NCBI GenBank assembly: GCA_964016885.1
Contig: OZ024748.1
Coordinates: 29,043,848 to 29,107,847, forward strand
DNA length: 64,000 nucleotides
From: Eledone cirrhosa
Taxonomy: Eukaryota; Mollusca; Cephalopoda; Octopoda; Eledonidae
Direction of reading: 5' to 3'
The notes under the pieces are model-generated. The model saw only the letters and a list, made by a program, of their open reading frames with translations. It searched no databases and was not told the origin of the DNA. Within the stretch, counting starts at the first letter, position 1, and each line of letters begins with the position of its first letter. The translations under genes were made by a program, and so were the position numbers. Below are positions 20,701 to 32,277 of the stretch, piece after piece.

Positions 20701-21349
20701 TGCATGCCCAGTATAGGAGCGAGCTGTCCATATCCAGAAGCTAGATCCTGCCATCAATGCTGGCTGCCGCCTCACCACAGGCTGCCTGAAATCTGCACCT
20801 ACAGACCGTCTGCGTATTCTGGCAGGCATATCCCCCACCAGAGATACGATGAAGTGCAGCAAGCAAGAAAGGGCGTCAACAACAGACTTACAGATCAAAA
20901 ACATCCTCTCTTTGGCCATGTGCCAGTCGAAAGCTGCCTTAAATCCAGGAAAAAGTTTTGTAAAGAGTGTCGCACCCCTTGGAACATCAAGCATAAGTAG
21001 TGAAAGAGTCACTTGATGGGAAGAAAAACTTAACAACCTCCCATCTGTAACAACAATGGAGCTAAAGTCGAGTGAGGCACTGCCCCCCAGAGCAGATACA
21101 AACTATGCAGTGTGGAAGTGCCGCAACAGACTCAGATCTGGTGTTGGACGTGCAAAAGTCAATGTGGCAAAATGGGGATATTTAAAGGATGGGGACATTT
21201 TGTGTGACTGCAGCATCGAACCACAGATTACGCAGCACCTCCTGATATGCCCCCTTCTGAAACACCCCTGCACAGCATTGGATTTGCCAAAGTTTAATGA
21301 AAAAGGACAGCAATGGATGGATCCACATCTAACCAAGCTTTGTAGCTGA
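20700..21349 (+). pseudogene. Jockey-type LINE, RT C-terminal end
   Basis: Reads AVHIQKLDPAINAGCRLTTG then LKSAPTDRLRILAGI, then VKSVAPLGTSSISSE. The final open stretch 21056-21346 carries CDCSIEPQITQHLLICPLL, the C-x-C...H-x4-C cysteine motif common at the C-terminus of jockey-type RTs. The stop is at 21347. The N-terminal RT and endonuclease parts of this copy are not upstream. Confidence 0.7.
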
Positions 21350-22888
21350 CACTCTTTACCTTGATGTCATATTAGTACAGGAAACCCATATTGGTGACGT
21401 TGAGAACTGCTCTAAGCTTTGCCTCTATGGGTACAAACTCATTGCTGCAGTACCCCACTCGAAATATGGTGTTGCCACTTACATCAGGCATACTATAACA
21501 GAATTTTCTGTTGAAGAATCCTGCAGGGATTTATCACTACTCTGAGAATCAGGGACCTCACCATCACTAACCTTTACAAGCCACCAAAAAGTACTTGACT
21601 CTACCCTACCCTGAAAGTCCACTCCCATCCGGAGCTGCATACTGATGACTTCAACAGCCATCACTCTTCATGGGGCTATACCACAGACAATGAGTCTGGG
21701 AAACAGTTGGAAGCATGGACTTCAGCCTGTGACTGTTATCTTCTCCATGATGTCAAACAACCTGGCACGTTCCATTCTAGTTGCTGTGATACATAGACCA
21801 TAGAACAGCTGTGATACACATTGGCATAGAGATTCCTGTTATACAATCCAAGCCACTACAATGGTGGAACTTCAGGAAGGCTGATTGGGAATCCTTCAGC
21901 TCAGAGGTAGAGGAACAAATCATCAACTTGGAACCTATTCCCACGTATTATAATTCATTTTGTAATATTCTGAAGGACACTGCCAGGTTTCCGTCTATCT
22001 TACACCCCGTGCTGGCTTCCAGAGTCTGAAGAGCGTCACAAGAGCTATGAAGCCTCAGGTAAGCCAGACATTGCTACGGAACTCTAAGACTCTCTTAACT
22101 CAGCTAGACAGATATGCTGGCTGGAAACGGTGGAAGATTTGGATTTCACTCAGACTAGAAGAAAAGTATGGGATCTCCTTAGGCGATTTTGTGCAGCATC
22201 TCCCGTTCAGCATCAGCCACCAAAAGTAACTGCTAACGAAATTGCATCACACCTACTTTTCAACTCCACAGTACCTTCAACCAAGGAGGCATGCCAAGAA
22301 GTCTGTAAGAATCTCTCAGCAACCTACTATTCCTCACTGAAGAGTACCCCACTTGCTAGACCTTACACCATAAGTGAGATAGATACTGGCCTTTCATCCA
22401 ACCAAAGGCAGCAGGAATCGATGGCATTTATGCTGAATTCCTTAAGAACCTTGGTCCAATTGCCCGAGACTGGCTGGCTTCTCTCTTCACAGTCATCCAC
22501 TCAACTGGAGTTACCCACAAGATCTGGAGAGAAGCCAAGGCCATAGCCTCCTAAAACCCAGGAAACCTGCAGACAATCCAGCAAGCTACCAGACAATCTC
22601 TCTCCTCTGTACCTCTTATAAACTATTTGAATAGCTCCTCTTGGTTAGGTTTGACCCTTCAGTAGAACCAACCTTGCCTAAGTAGCAAGCAGGCTTCACA
22701 CCACTATCTTCATTGAGGCTGGCTACCAATGAGGTCTCAAAACAGGGGCTGCTCTAGTTGACCTCTCTTCTGCATAAGATACTATATTGATACACAGCCC
22801 CCTTCTCAAGGCCTGTCGTACCCTCATGTGCCAGGCAACTATGAACATCCTTGCCTCCATACTCAGTAACAGAAAATTCAGAGTGTAT
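21350..22888 (+). pseudogene. Jockey-type LINE, endonuclease and RT start, decayed
   Basis: Directly after the preceding 3' end comes a 5' part: DVILVQETHIGDVENCSKLC (endonuclease catalytic Glu), GYKLIAAVPHSKYGVATYIR, TITNLYKPP, DDFNSHHSSWGY. Then an RT N-terminal region (PFSISHQK..., RTLVQLPETGWL...) and ASYQTISLLCTSYKLFE. Many stops (21540, 21600, 21790, 22030, 22546 onward). It is cut at ~22889 by an antisense LINE fragment. The reversed order (3' end, then 5' part) implies two insertions or a rearrangement. Confidence 0.65.
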
Positions 22889-23265
22889 TGTATTGCAGAT
22901 AATCAGTCGGTTGGATCACCGAATTCCAGGAGTCTCAATCCTTCCCCATTTCTTATGCCAAACCCGAAACCTCCCAGAACCCCATAGTAACTGTTACATT
23001 GTCACACCACATGTTCGTTAAAGTCACCTGCAATAATAGTGAAGTCACCATTCCTGGTTTTGGGAGGTTGCACGTGTTAGGGATTCGTAGAATACATCCT
23101 TTTGTTCATCTGGCAGCCCGTATTGGAGTGCATAAATTGACATGATTGTTACCGTTGTTCTATTTAGAATGAGTCTGAGTGTAATGATTCTGTCTTTTAT
23201 TCTATTTACTGCAATTACCTTATCCACCCCTGTTAGCATAATAACTACTCTGCTTAGCCTGCTGT
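22889..23265 (-). pseudogene. LINE endonuclease fragment, minus strand
   Basis: Minus-strand coding similar to residues ~130-250 of the intact LINE ORF: VDKVIAVNRIKDRIITLRLI, NRTTVTIMSIYALQYGLPDE, FYESLTRATSQ, then GDFNEHVV-like and NPRSFGF-like remnants. Truncated at both ends and partly broken. Confidence 0.75.
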
Positions 23266-23575
23266 TGTTTCCTTCCAACAGGTCCTGTAAGAAGCAACCA
23301 TCTTCAACTAATCTGGCTGGTTCCCTAGCGAGACCAGCTAAGCTCATAGATGTTATCCAACTTTCTTGCTCAGAGTCTACTATTGGGTCTCCTGCCAGTT
23401 GGTTTTGCCCGTAAAATCTGTCCAGTGATTCTTTCCTAAGACATTCTAATCGCATGCCCAAAATGGAGCATATGAGTATGACTTGGTCACCTGACCAATT
23501 TAGCCACCGTAAGTTATGGCTTATCTAACCCATGTAAGCATGGAAAATAGACATTAATTGAAGATAATGATGATA
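23266..23575. mobile_element. RTE-like LINE 3' piece (-) followed by a + strand tail
   Basis: Minus strand 23290-23461 encodes LRKESLDRFYGQNQLAGDP..., which also occurs at the C-terminus of the RTE-like fragment near 51343. A + strand tail 'cccatgtaagcatggaaaat' with GATGAT ends at 23575. It lies only ~27 bp before the next splice acceptor. Confidence 0.6.
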
Positions 23576-23601
23576 TAATTGTGTGTGTGTGCTATTTCCA
23601 G

Positions 23602-23704
23602 AGAAAAAAGATGGTGATAAGAAAGAAGGGGTGAACAAATTTGAGAAGAAAGACCGAAAGAAGACATAACAGCAGCAGCAGAAGTAGTTACCATAGAACA
23701 TCAG
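23602..23704 (+). pseudogene. SAFB-like copy 2, charged exon with a frameshift
   Basis: Exon bounded by 'gctatttccag' and a 'gtcagt' donor. It opens in one frame as KKDGDKKEGVNKFEKKDRKK, the Lys/Asp-rich linker that follows the RRM in SAFB proteins, and then meets TAA. The next exon (23867) needs a phase-1 junction. In that frame the end of this exon reads Ser/Arg-rich without stops. The two halves are therefore out of frame by one base near the A-rich run at 23655-23665. This is a disabling indel or a sequencing/assembly error. The upstream RRM exons are not visible in copy 2. Confidence 0.65.
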
Positions 23705-23866
23705 GTCAGTCTCCCTTAACACTTCTCTGTCAGTGTGTCTGTTGTCCTTATACAAGACACTTAACTTTAATTTATCTAAAGACAATATGGTGATAGATAT
23801 ATATGTCTAGACTTCACTTCAAACATTCAACTATTATTTGTAAGTTGTTTTATGTAAATATTTCAG

Positions 23867-24255
23867 ATAAATCTCATGTGTCTACATCAAGTAGGGGTAC
23901 AAGTAAACCAGGTACAAGTAAACCAGATACAAGTAAACCAGGTACAAATAAACCAAGTACAAGTAAACCAGGTACAAGTAAACCAGGTACAATTAAACCA
24001 AGTACAAGTAAACCAAGTACAAGTAAACCAGGTACAAGTAAACCAGCTACAAGTAAACCAGGTACAAGTTCAAGATCTGTTACAAAAGAGGGCTCTGAGA
24101 AAGGTGTAAAACCTTTATCACCATCAAACACTAAAGAGAAGGTTGCCAACCCAGAAAAGCCTGAACCAGGTGAACCAACTGCCACAACTGAAACTACAAA
24201 AGATAAAAGTGGCAAAGATACCAAGAAGGATATTTTATCATTTCATAGAATAAAA
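23867..24255 (+). CDS. SAFB-like copy 2, (GTSKP)n repeat exon
   Basis: 129 full codons after a phase-1 junction, with a 'gtaagt' donor. It begins DKSHVSTSSRG, then about a dozen 5-residue repeats (GTSKP and variants DTSKP, GTNKP, STSKP, GTIKP, ATSKP), a Lys/Glu/Pro-rich part (EKVANPEKPEPGEPTATTET), and KDTKKDILSFHRIK. The last segment matches the vertebrate SAFB stretch just before its Arg/Glu-rich coiled coil (K-R-x-x-x-S-F-D-K-x-K). Frame intact. The 15-bp DNA repeat is the likely source of length variation. The antisense frame 23874-24224 is a shadow of this repeat. Confidence 0.75.
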
Positions 24256-24410
24256 GTAAGTACTATTTTGTGTATGTCTTGTAGTGTGTCTAGTCAGGTG
24301 TGACTTGTATGGTTTGGTGTATTACTTGAGGAATATGTTTTAGTGTGACTAAGTGAATGGCTTCCTGTAATTAAGGGGTGTGGCTTGGTGTGACTTGTGG
24401 GTTCAGTTTG

Positions 24411-24632
24411 GTAGTTAGTATCACTAATTCCACCCTCAAATTAGAGCAATTAGCATTACTAATTCTACCTCTCAAAGTACAGTAGTTAGTATCACTAACT
24501 CCACCCTGAAACTATTGTAGTTAGTATCACTAACTCCACCCTGAAACTATTTTAGTTAGTATCACTAATTCCACTTTGAAACTAGAATTGTTAGTATCAC
24601 TTGCTTCACCCTATCACTAAAATAGTTAGTAT
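24411..24632. repeat. Minisatellite, ~35-bp period, about six units
   Basis: Units of the type 'tagttagtatcactaact' + 'ccaccctgaaactattg', decaying at both ends. Intronic. Confidence 0.85.
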
Positions 24633-25024
24633 TACTGATGTCATCATAATATTAAATTTACTCTACCTTAAAAATAATCACTAGACAGTTTGTTCATTTT
24701 GAATTGCTATATCTTCCAACAAAGGTTTTAATGTGTAACAAAGGATGTAACATTAGCTGGAAATTTAAATGATGTTAGTTTTATACAGAACAGGTTTAAT
24801 CTATGATATGTCTGCTGTATTATTATATTAGTCTCCCAACTCTTGTAAAATATATTATAGTCATGTTTTATATAATTAATTGATTTTTATATTGTTGACT
24901 CTTGTACATTTTATGTTATTGCTTGTTGCCTTATTTTAGTCTGCTATTTAAAAATTATTCTCATTTCATATTGCATTTTTTTAAACAAATAAAACAAAAA
25001 CTCCATCAAATGATTTTACTAAAG
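24633..25024 (+). other. Intron sequence, no feature seen
   Basis: AT-rich. A pyrimidine tract at ~24975 precedes the first AG (25023-25024), used as the next acceptor. Confidence 0.4.
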
Positions 25025-25167
25025 AAAAGGAATATGGAGCGTTTACGTCAAAGGCATAAGAACATTCATCGGTTGAACAAATTTGTTTTAACTCGTAAGG
25101 TTCAGAAAGAAGTGAGAAAACAAGAGGAGGAGGCTGTGCAATTGGACAAAGCTAGAGAAAGATTAAG
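25025..25167 (+). CDS. SAFB-like copy 2, coiled-coil exon 1
   Basis: Reads KRNMERLRQRHKNIHRLNKF then VLTRKVQKEVRKQEEEAVQL and DKARERLR, in phase 0 to phase 2, with a 'gtttgt' donor. It is highly charged (Arg/Lys/Glu) and fits the Arg/Glu-rich coiled coil of SAFB/SLTM used for self-association. The acceptor (actaaag) is weak but is the first AG after the pyrimidine tract. Frame joins exactly to 23867-24255 and to 27609-27704. Confidence 0.75.
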
Positions 25168-27140
25168 GTTTGTTGAAAATTCTTTGACACTTTAATTTTT
25201 TAGTGTAAGGTTGCATGGTTGTACGCTTAAGAAGTTCACTTTACAACTATGTAGTTTTTGATTCAGTTTATTGTACAGCACAATGGGTTAACTAAACCTC
25301 GGGTGGGCCAATGCTTTGTAAGTGAAATGTGGTAGAGGAATACTATGTTAAAGCTTATCTAAAGGATTGTTGTTGATTTTTGGTGATAGGTTTAACTCCT
25401 TATCAGTTGATGGTGTTAAATGACAGGAAAATCAGAATCTGTAAAATATATTGAGTGGTATATACATTCTGAGTAAAATCCCGTTGAAGTCAACTCAGGT
25501 GGATAAAATAAAAGTACCAATAGAGTACTGGTGTCGATATAATCAACTTTCCCCTCCCTACTAATTGCCAGCCTTGCATCTAAATTAGAAATCCTATTTA
25601 CTATGCATGTTGTTTGTTTAAATTGTTTTAACTACCTCCTGGTGTATTTATTTTTAATATCTCATAATCGAGTGGGTGGTTTAAACACCATTAAAAAACC
25701 TTTGACTTTACATAGGGTCGAAGAAATTGTAGCAAGCAGTGGCACTATTTTATCGCTGTGGAGTAATTTGGTCGTGCTTTGTCACTTGCCAGCCCTTAGG
25801 GTTGGTGGCGTATGAATACAAAAGATGACTTCTGCCCAGCAGTTGTTTTGTGCCTTTTTTCAGTTCTAGCTAGCAGTTGCACTTGGCATTTCGTTGACAC
25901 CAGAACCTCACAAGTGGCTTTCCTGGTCAATGCACCATCTTTCAAAACTACCCAGCAGTTGCGTTTTAGAGTCGTTGGCTAGCAGCTCATAATGGCTTCA
26001 CTACTCCTGCGACTTTGCTCTCTAACAATGAGAGTAATTTTATTTATACGTCTTTTAGGAGATTTACCGTAACCGACAACTTGGTTTCAAAGTACTTGCC
26101 TTTAAGAGATTTGCCATTACTTGTCAGCTTTGTTACACAAAATATCTGTACCACTTCACACCCTTTGTACATGCGTCCACGTCAAGCAAAAATAAATCTT
26201 TATTATGTTTAACTATGCCTTCTGATCTTTCCACCTGAACTAAACATAAACATGCAGCCTTACATCTCTATCTTCTTTAAGGATATAATCTCCGCTACCA
26301 ATACAGAATAAGGATAAAGTAATCTCACTAAAAAATGATATGTTGGAATAGCTTTCCTCAGTGTCTTTTCAAGATCCAAGGAAGAGTTCATCTCTTCCTT
26401 GCAAGTTAAAGAAATACCTATCAAGCATACACTTCTTCCACTCTTGCTGTACTGAACTGTTATTAGTGTTGGTGTTAATGGTTAACTTCAGGTTAACTTT
26501 AACAAACAGGCTTATGAACAAAGGCATTCCAGTCGTGACCATCCTAGCTTTTTAGGGTTATCCAGAACTACCTTATGTAATATGTCTGTTCTTTATGCTG
26601 ATGGCATGTTATTTAATAGAGATTTCTTGGAGGTTGAGTGATCACAGAGAGGATTTATAAATTGTATCTCTACATGGTGTGTATTCCTATCAGGCTGAGT
26701 GATCACAGAGACACCGATAATTGTACCTCTACAAGATATGTATTTAGTGTTATGTGGATGTTATTTTGTGACTTAAATGTCTTTGCCCAGAAAACAGTCT
26801 AACACCAATAATGTTGTTCCATCATCTGACACAGTGATTTTATTGTCTTGTCTAACTGTCACTTGATTCTCTTTCCCTGGGAATAAAATAAGTAATTTAT
26901 ATATTAACCCTATATCAATAGGCTTTTCTTTATACTCCTTACCATTAAATATTTTATTACCATATTTCTTATGAAATACACTTTATTTAAATTAATCAAT
27001 AAAGAAATTTAAGGCATTTACTAAAATTCTTACTATTACTAAAAAACAGTAATTTAACATATGATTAATATAAAGTTGTTGGAAGATTATAATTTAGGTA
27101 GGAAACTTTAAAACTGCGGTTTTGTTCACAGAACCTGAGC
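25168..27140 (+). other. Intron with a decayed SINE, otherwise no recognised feature
   Basis: A degenerate family A SINE is visible at ~25480-25590 (ggataaaataaaagtaccaa...). The remainder (25600-27140) has several short frames without recognisable motifs. Two 'gctgagtgatcacagaga'-like repeats lie at ~26630 and 26695. Confidence 0.45.
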
Positions 27141-27160
27141 TTAAAAGTGTTAAATAGTTA

Positions 27161-27346
27161 ATTGTTTCTACTTTTGGCACAAGGCCAGCAATTACCCAGT
27201 GCATTACTGGTACTTTATTTTATCGACCCCGTAAGGATGAAAGGCAAAGTCAACCTCGGCGGGATTTGAACTCAGATCGTAAAGGGACGTAACTATGCTG
27301 GAAAGCATGGCGTCCGACCCTCTACCGATACTGCCAATCCACCGCC
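27161..27346 (-). mobile_element. SINE family A, minus strand, with perfect ~20-bp target duplication
   Basis: Reverse complement of the 3575 SINE. It is flanked by ttaaaagtgttaaatagtta at 27141-27160 and again at 27347-27366. The perfect long duplication marks a fairly recent LINE-style insertion. Confidence 0.95.
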
Positions 27347-27608
27347 TTAAAAGTGTTAAATAGTTAATGTTAAGATATCAACAACCTCATCTGATATTTC
27401 TAATATTTAAGGTTAATAAATTGGCATATAAAAAAAATACATATTTTCTCCTAAATTCCAAAGAAAATATGTTTGATATTTTTCAGAGTATTATGAGAAT
27501 GTATAGACTCAGTTCAGTGTGTGATAGGGACTGGGAAAATTTTCATTCTATTTTGATTTTTTCCAAGTATTTTTTGGTGATGTCTTTATATTGTTTTATA
27601 CTTCTTAG

Positions 27609-27704
27609 GCTGGAGAGAAGAAAGCTGGAGAAAGAAAAACTATTAAGATATAGAATGGAAAAAGAAGTTCTTCAAAAGGAAAGACTGAAAGCTAAGATGA
27701 TGAG
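27609..27704 (+). CDS. SAFB-like copy 2, coiled-coil exon 2a
   Basis: 96 nt, phase 2 to phase 2, between 'acttcttag' and 'gtgagt'. It reads RLERRKLEKEKLLRYRMEKE then VLQKERLKAKMM. It corresponds to the RQRLERERMERERLE-type coil of SAFB proteins. A paralogous exon of the same length and phase lies at 32278-32373, so inclusion of either or both keeps the frame. Confidence 0.8.
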
Positions 27705-28100
27705 GTGAGTAAATCAGAAAATATTCTTACTATACCATTATGAACTTAATGGTATCTTATTAATTATCTTTGACATCATTTAGTCATCATCATTACCGTT
27801 TTACGTCCGTTCTTCCACGCTAGCATGGGTTAGACGGGTTGTCCTGTTGTGGGCAGTGTCTGGTCGGCTGACCATGCCTTGCTCATACAGGAACTGATTT
27901 GGCTTGATTTCTACAGCTGGATGCCCTTCCTAACACCAACCTCATTTACAGTGAGTGCTGGGTGCTTTTTCGTGGCGCCTACACGTCCACTTTACAGTGC
28001 GGGCTGGGTGCTTTTTTGCCGTGGCACCTCCACGACCACCTTGCAGTGGGAGGATGTGGGGGCATATTGTCTATATGCTTCAGCTTGTACCCATGGGAGG

Positions 28101-29495
28101 TCAGGTACTCTGTATTACTGCGCGACACCAGAGGTCACGGTCGTGTGTCATCAACTTTGAGAGGTGTAATTGGGTAAGGTCGGCTTTTATCACCTCATCC
28201 CAGGTCATCTTGGGTCTCCCCACTCCGCGGTTTCCATCGACTTCTAGTGCTCTGCACCTTTTTATGCAGCTGTCATCCTTCATACGCATCACATGTCCAT
28301 ACCAATGCAACCGCCTCTCCTGCACACAGCATTTGATTCCTCTTATGCTCAGTCTCTCTCTCAATTCATTTATGCTTTGTCATTCGCATTTATTACTATT
28401 ACACATCCATCGGAGCATGCAGGCTTCGTTTCTCTCTAATCTACGTAAGTCTTCCACCTTCAGCGCCCAGGTCTCACTACCATGTAACGTTGCTGTTCGG
28501 ATACACACATCATACAGTCTGCCTTTCATTTTGAACGAGAAACCTTTTGCAGCTAGCAGTGGTAGTAGTTCCCTGAACTTCTTCCATCCCGTTCTTACCC
28601 TAGTTATTGTACTTTCTGAACACCCACCTCTGCTGCTAATTCGGTCACCTAGGTAGCAGAAGCTGTCTACTGTCTCTACAGAGCCCTCCCAGAGATTGGT
28701 GGTACTTGTTTCCTGTGGCTGTTTGCTGCTTGCTGTCCCAGTACAGCTGCTACATGTGAATCCTACATTCTTAATTAAGCTTCCTGAGATCCCGCTACAT
28801 CTCTTGTGTACCCATTGTTTGCATTTGGGGCAGAGAATGGAGTTCCTACCTACACCTTTCCTACATACTGAGCAAGGCCATTTCCCTGAGGGGATCTGGG
28901 TTCTGTTTTCTCGTCTACTTACAAAGACCTTAGTCTTTGTCATGTTGACTTTGAGACCCTTTCTTTCTAGTCCCTGCTTCGAAGTTTGGAATTTATTCTC
29001 TAGTTCTACCATAGATTCAGCTATGAGTGCGAGGTCATCAGCATACAGGAGTTCCCATGGGCATCTGGTCTTAAACTCCTCCGTTATTGCCTGCAGGACT
29101 ATGATGAACAGGAGAGGGGTAAGAACAGAGCCCTGGTGGACCCCAACCTGTACGCTAAATTCCTCGCTATACTCATTGCTAATCCTAACTTTGCTGACTG
29201 CTCCCCTATACATGGCTTGTACAGCTTTCACAAGCCATTCATCTACTCCTAGTTTTCTAAGAGCCCACCAGATTACAGCACGTGGAACTCTGTCAAAGGC
29301 TTTCTCGAGATCGACGAATGCCAGGTAGAGTGGCTTACTTTTAGCTAGGTACTTTTCCTGTAACTGCCTCACAAGGAAGAGGGCATCAGTGGTGCCTCTT
29401 CCTGGTACAAACCCAAATTGCATCTCATCTAGTTTCACCCGGTCCCTAATCAACTGTGCTATAACTCTTTCTGTTACTTTCATGACCTGGTCCAT
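28101..29495 (-). pseudogene. LINE ORF2, RT, PHD finger and C-terminus (broken)
   Basis: From 29495 down: MDQVMKVTERVIAQLIRDRV, MQFGFVPGRGTTDALFLVRQ, FVDLEKAFDRVP, GVHQGSVLTPLLF, YADDLALIAESM. The PHD-type module CSVC..CPKCKQWVHKRC..CSSC keeps every C4HC3 ligand. A stop near 28378 splits off the last block (LRWYGH equivalent [23 protein letters not shown], 28101-28364). Same family as 9744-12977. Confidence 0.85.
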
Positions 29496-29564
29496 TGCTG
29501 TATACCTCTATAGTTTCCTCTATCGAGTGCATCACCTTTACCTTTGTAGCAGTTGGCAATGATG

Positions 29565-31283
29565 CTACTGCACCAATCTTTTGGTATGGCACCTTCTTAT
29601 TACCTGGTTAACAATACGTGTGGTTATAGTGTGACCTACAGACCCAGATACCTTCAGTATCTCGGCAGCTATACCCGATGGATCGGTTGCCTTCCCCATC
29701 TTCATATCTTTGATTGCCTTACTTACTACGCTGCTGCTGACTTGTACTGCTGGCCCCTCTATAGGGTCTATTTGGGGTAGGGTCTCTTCTTCCCATGCAT
29801 TCTCCTCATTTAGTAATCTATCATAATGACTCTTCCATGCATCTTTCTTCTCAGCACTTGTGAGGGCAAGCTCACCTTTATCATTCCGGATACACTTCTC
29901 TCCAATGACATCACAATTCTCTCTGACACACTGCCTCGCAATCTTGAACACCTGTTTCTGGTCCTCACATTGCAAAACATGCTTGAATTTACTATCCTCT
30001 GCTTCCCTCCTAGCTAAGTATACTTGTCGCCTAGCTTCCCTCTTGGTCTCTATGTAATGTACCCTGCTCCCCCCGTTCTTCCATTCTTTCCATGCCTGTC
30101 TCTTGGCCTTAACTGCCTCATCTACCTTATTGTTCCACCACCAAGTCACTCTCCTCCTGCTTGTGGTCTTACTCCAGCCACAGACCTCATCTGTCGCCTC
30201 TAGTAAGTTATTTTTTAGGAACTCCCAGTGCTCTTCTACATTGAATGTCTCTATCTGTTCTTCTTTACTGTCGTAGGCATTGAGTAAAATATCTTTAAAT
30301 CTGTTATTGGCTGAGGGGTCTTTCAGCTTCCAGATCTTTCTTCTCCAGGTTGGCCTCTGTTTCCAGGTTCGTCTAGTTCTGACTGTGAGGTCGCTGACAA
30401 CTAAGCTATGTTGGGAGGTACATTCCTCACTAGGGAAGGCTTTTGTGTTTACGACCGTCCATCTGTCACATCCTCTCATGAGGATAAAATCTATCTGACT
30501 AGAATGCTCCCCTGATCTATCGGTGATCAGGTGGTTGTCAGGTTTTTTGAAGTTTGTGTTACATATCGACATGTCATTGGCGTCGCAGAATTCTAGAAGT
30601 ATGAATCCTTCTTCATTTCTTGTGCCAACCCCATGGCCTCCATGGATTCTATTGAAGCCGTCACAGTGTTTACCTATGTGTCCGTTAAAATCTCCTGCGA
30701 TGATTAGGAAGTCATTGTCGTTTGTTAGAGCAGTAGTGTGCATTAGGGACTCGTAAAATCTATCCTTAAGTTCGTCTGGCAACCCCGATTGGGGTGCGTA
30801 AGCTGATATTATTGTGGTAATTGTTTTATTCAGAACTAGTCTGAGTTTAATGATTCTTGCATTTACCTTGTACACTGAGATTACTTTATCTACCCACTTG
30901 TCAGCTAGTAGTATACCTACACCACCCATCCCATCATCATTTCCCACCCAGAAAAATTTGTAGCACCGACTTTTTCCTACAAGGACTCTAGCAGACTCTC
31001 CTTTCCACCTAGTCTCTTGCACACAGCATACATCAATTTCCTTTCGCTCTAGCATTTCTACGATTTCTCCTGCTCTTCCTTTCATCGTGCTTACATTGAT
31101 GGTACCAACTCGGAGTTTTGGGCATTTGTCAACACTCGTAGGGAAGGGTCGATTTTTGCAGGGGTGTGTGTGTGCTTCCTCTCTCTGGATTGGCGCTTCA
31201 CATGGGTGCTTGGTAGCTTTCGGATTCATATTCATTTCATCTATTAATTCAGAGTTGCTCCAATTTATTCTCAGCTCATCCAT
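29565..31283 (-). pseudogene. LINE ORF2, endonuclease and linker (broken)
   Basis: Encodes VGTINVSTMKGRAGEIVEML, CVQETRWKG, AGDFNGHIGKHCDGF, QIDFILMRGCDR, SQHSLVVSDL, and a linker up to KAIKDMKMGKATDPSGIAAE. A frame break between 29565 and 29495 separates it from the RT frame. The endonuclease motifs are all present. Confidence 0.85.
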
Positions 31284-31300
31284 CCATAACGGTAGGAAAA

Positions 31301-31825
31301 TTCAGGGCTAGAAGAACAGTGGTGGTGGTAATAATGGCAGGGTGTGTTGGGCTGGGACGGGGGAGGAGAGAGTTAGGTGGTAGTAGTAGTAGTAGTAGTA
31401 GAAGAAATGGCATGCTGAGGTTTGATTGGTCGAATATGCTATGGTGGTGGGAGGGAAATTGTGAGGTAGAGAGAGGGTCGCCGTCAAGGCTAACAAACTA
31501 ACTGATAGAATACAGCATGGCAAAGTAGCCGAGAGAATACAGCAACAATAATATTAATAATAGCCAGTCATGGCCTGTAGCCTTTGATGGAAAAATAGAC
31601 AGAGACAGAGTCAGCATGGTAGGGGAAAATGAGGATAACAAAATAGATGTGTTGTGGTGGCTGAAATACCTGGCCAGATTTGTATGGATGGATGACTGGA
31701 ACGTAGCTAAATCAACTCTAGTGATTCATTTTAGCCTTTCAGAGTAGAGTGTGTCTTATCTCTTCAATAACTTCAAGTGAGTGAGGAATGGGTGAAGAGG
31801 GAACAGGAGGTAATAGGTGGTTTAG

Positions 31826-31866
<41 letters not shown>

Positions 31867-32277
31867 TAGCCATCATAGAGAGAGAGATAGAGAGAGGGTA
31901 GCCATCATAGAGAGAGGGTCGCCGTCAAGGCTAACAAACTAACTGATAGAATACAGCATGGCAAAGTAGCCGATAGAATACAGCAACAATAATATTAATA
32001 ATAGCCAGTCAATTGAGTTAATTTACTTATTCCTCTCCCTCCTCTTGGCTACCTTTTCTATTTGTTTTGTTTATTGGTTGGTTTTGGTTGTTGGCAATAG
32101 GATCTTTTAAATAGATTTTACTTTGTGGAAAGTAGTCTGAAATGTAATTCATATGTGTGACATGATAACAACACTCAACAATATGTTATCAAATGTATAA
32201 AAATATATTGTAATGTAAATCTGTTGAAAAAATATATAATTCTTCCTAAATTCCAAACAAAATATGTTGTTCTTCAG
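31301..32277. repeat. Simple repeats and a ~100-bp direct repeat
   Basis: (AGT)n at 31378-31402 and (GA)n at 31830-31862. A direct repeat (gagagagggtcgccgtcaag ... aataatagccagtca) lies at ~31468-31571 and ~31912-32010. After 32010 the intron resumes with 'attgagttaatttacttatt', also found at 32443 onward. Confidence 0.75.

Larger units (their letters stand above)
27784..31300 (-). mobile_element. PHD-type LINE, full span but broken ORF
   Basis: Minus-strand element whose (ATGATG)n tail starts at 27784, right after 'gacatcatttagtca'. The 3' UTR is 27795-28100, the ORF remnants 28101-31283. It separates the two duplicated coiled-coil exons. Confidence 0.85.

Noticed and set aside
23874..24224. 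Antisense frame rich in Leu/Val/Pro/Gly
   Set aside because: A mirror of the GTSKP repeat, which keeps all frames free of stops.
24411..24632. CRISPR-like direct repeats
   Set aside because: Repeats are contiguous minisatellite units without unique spacers, in a eukaryotic intron.
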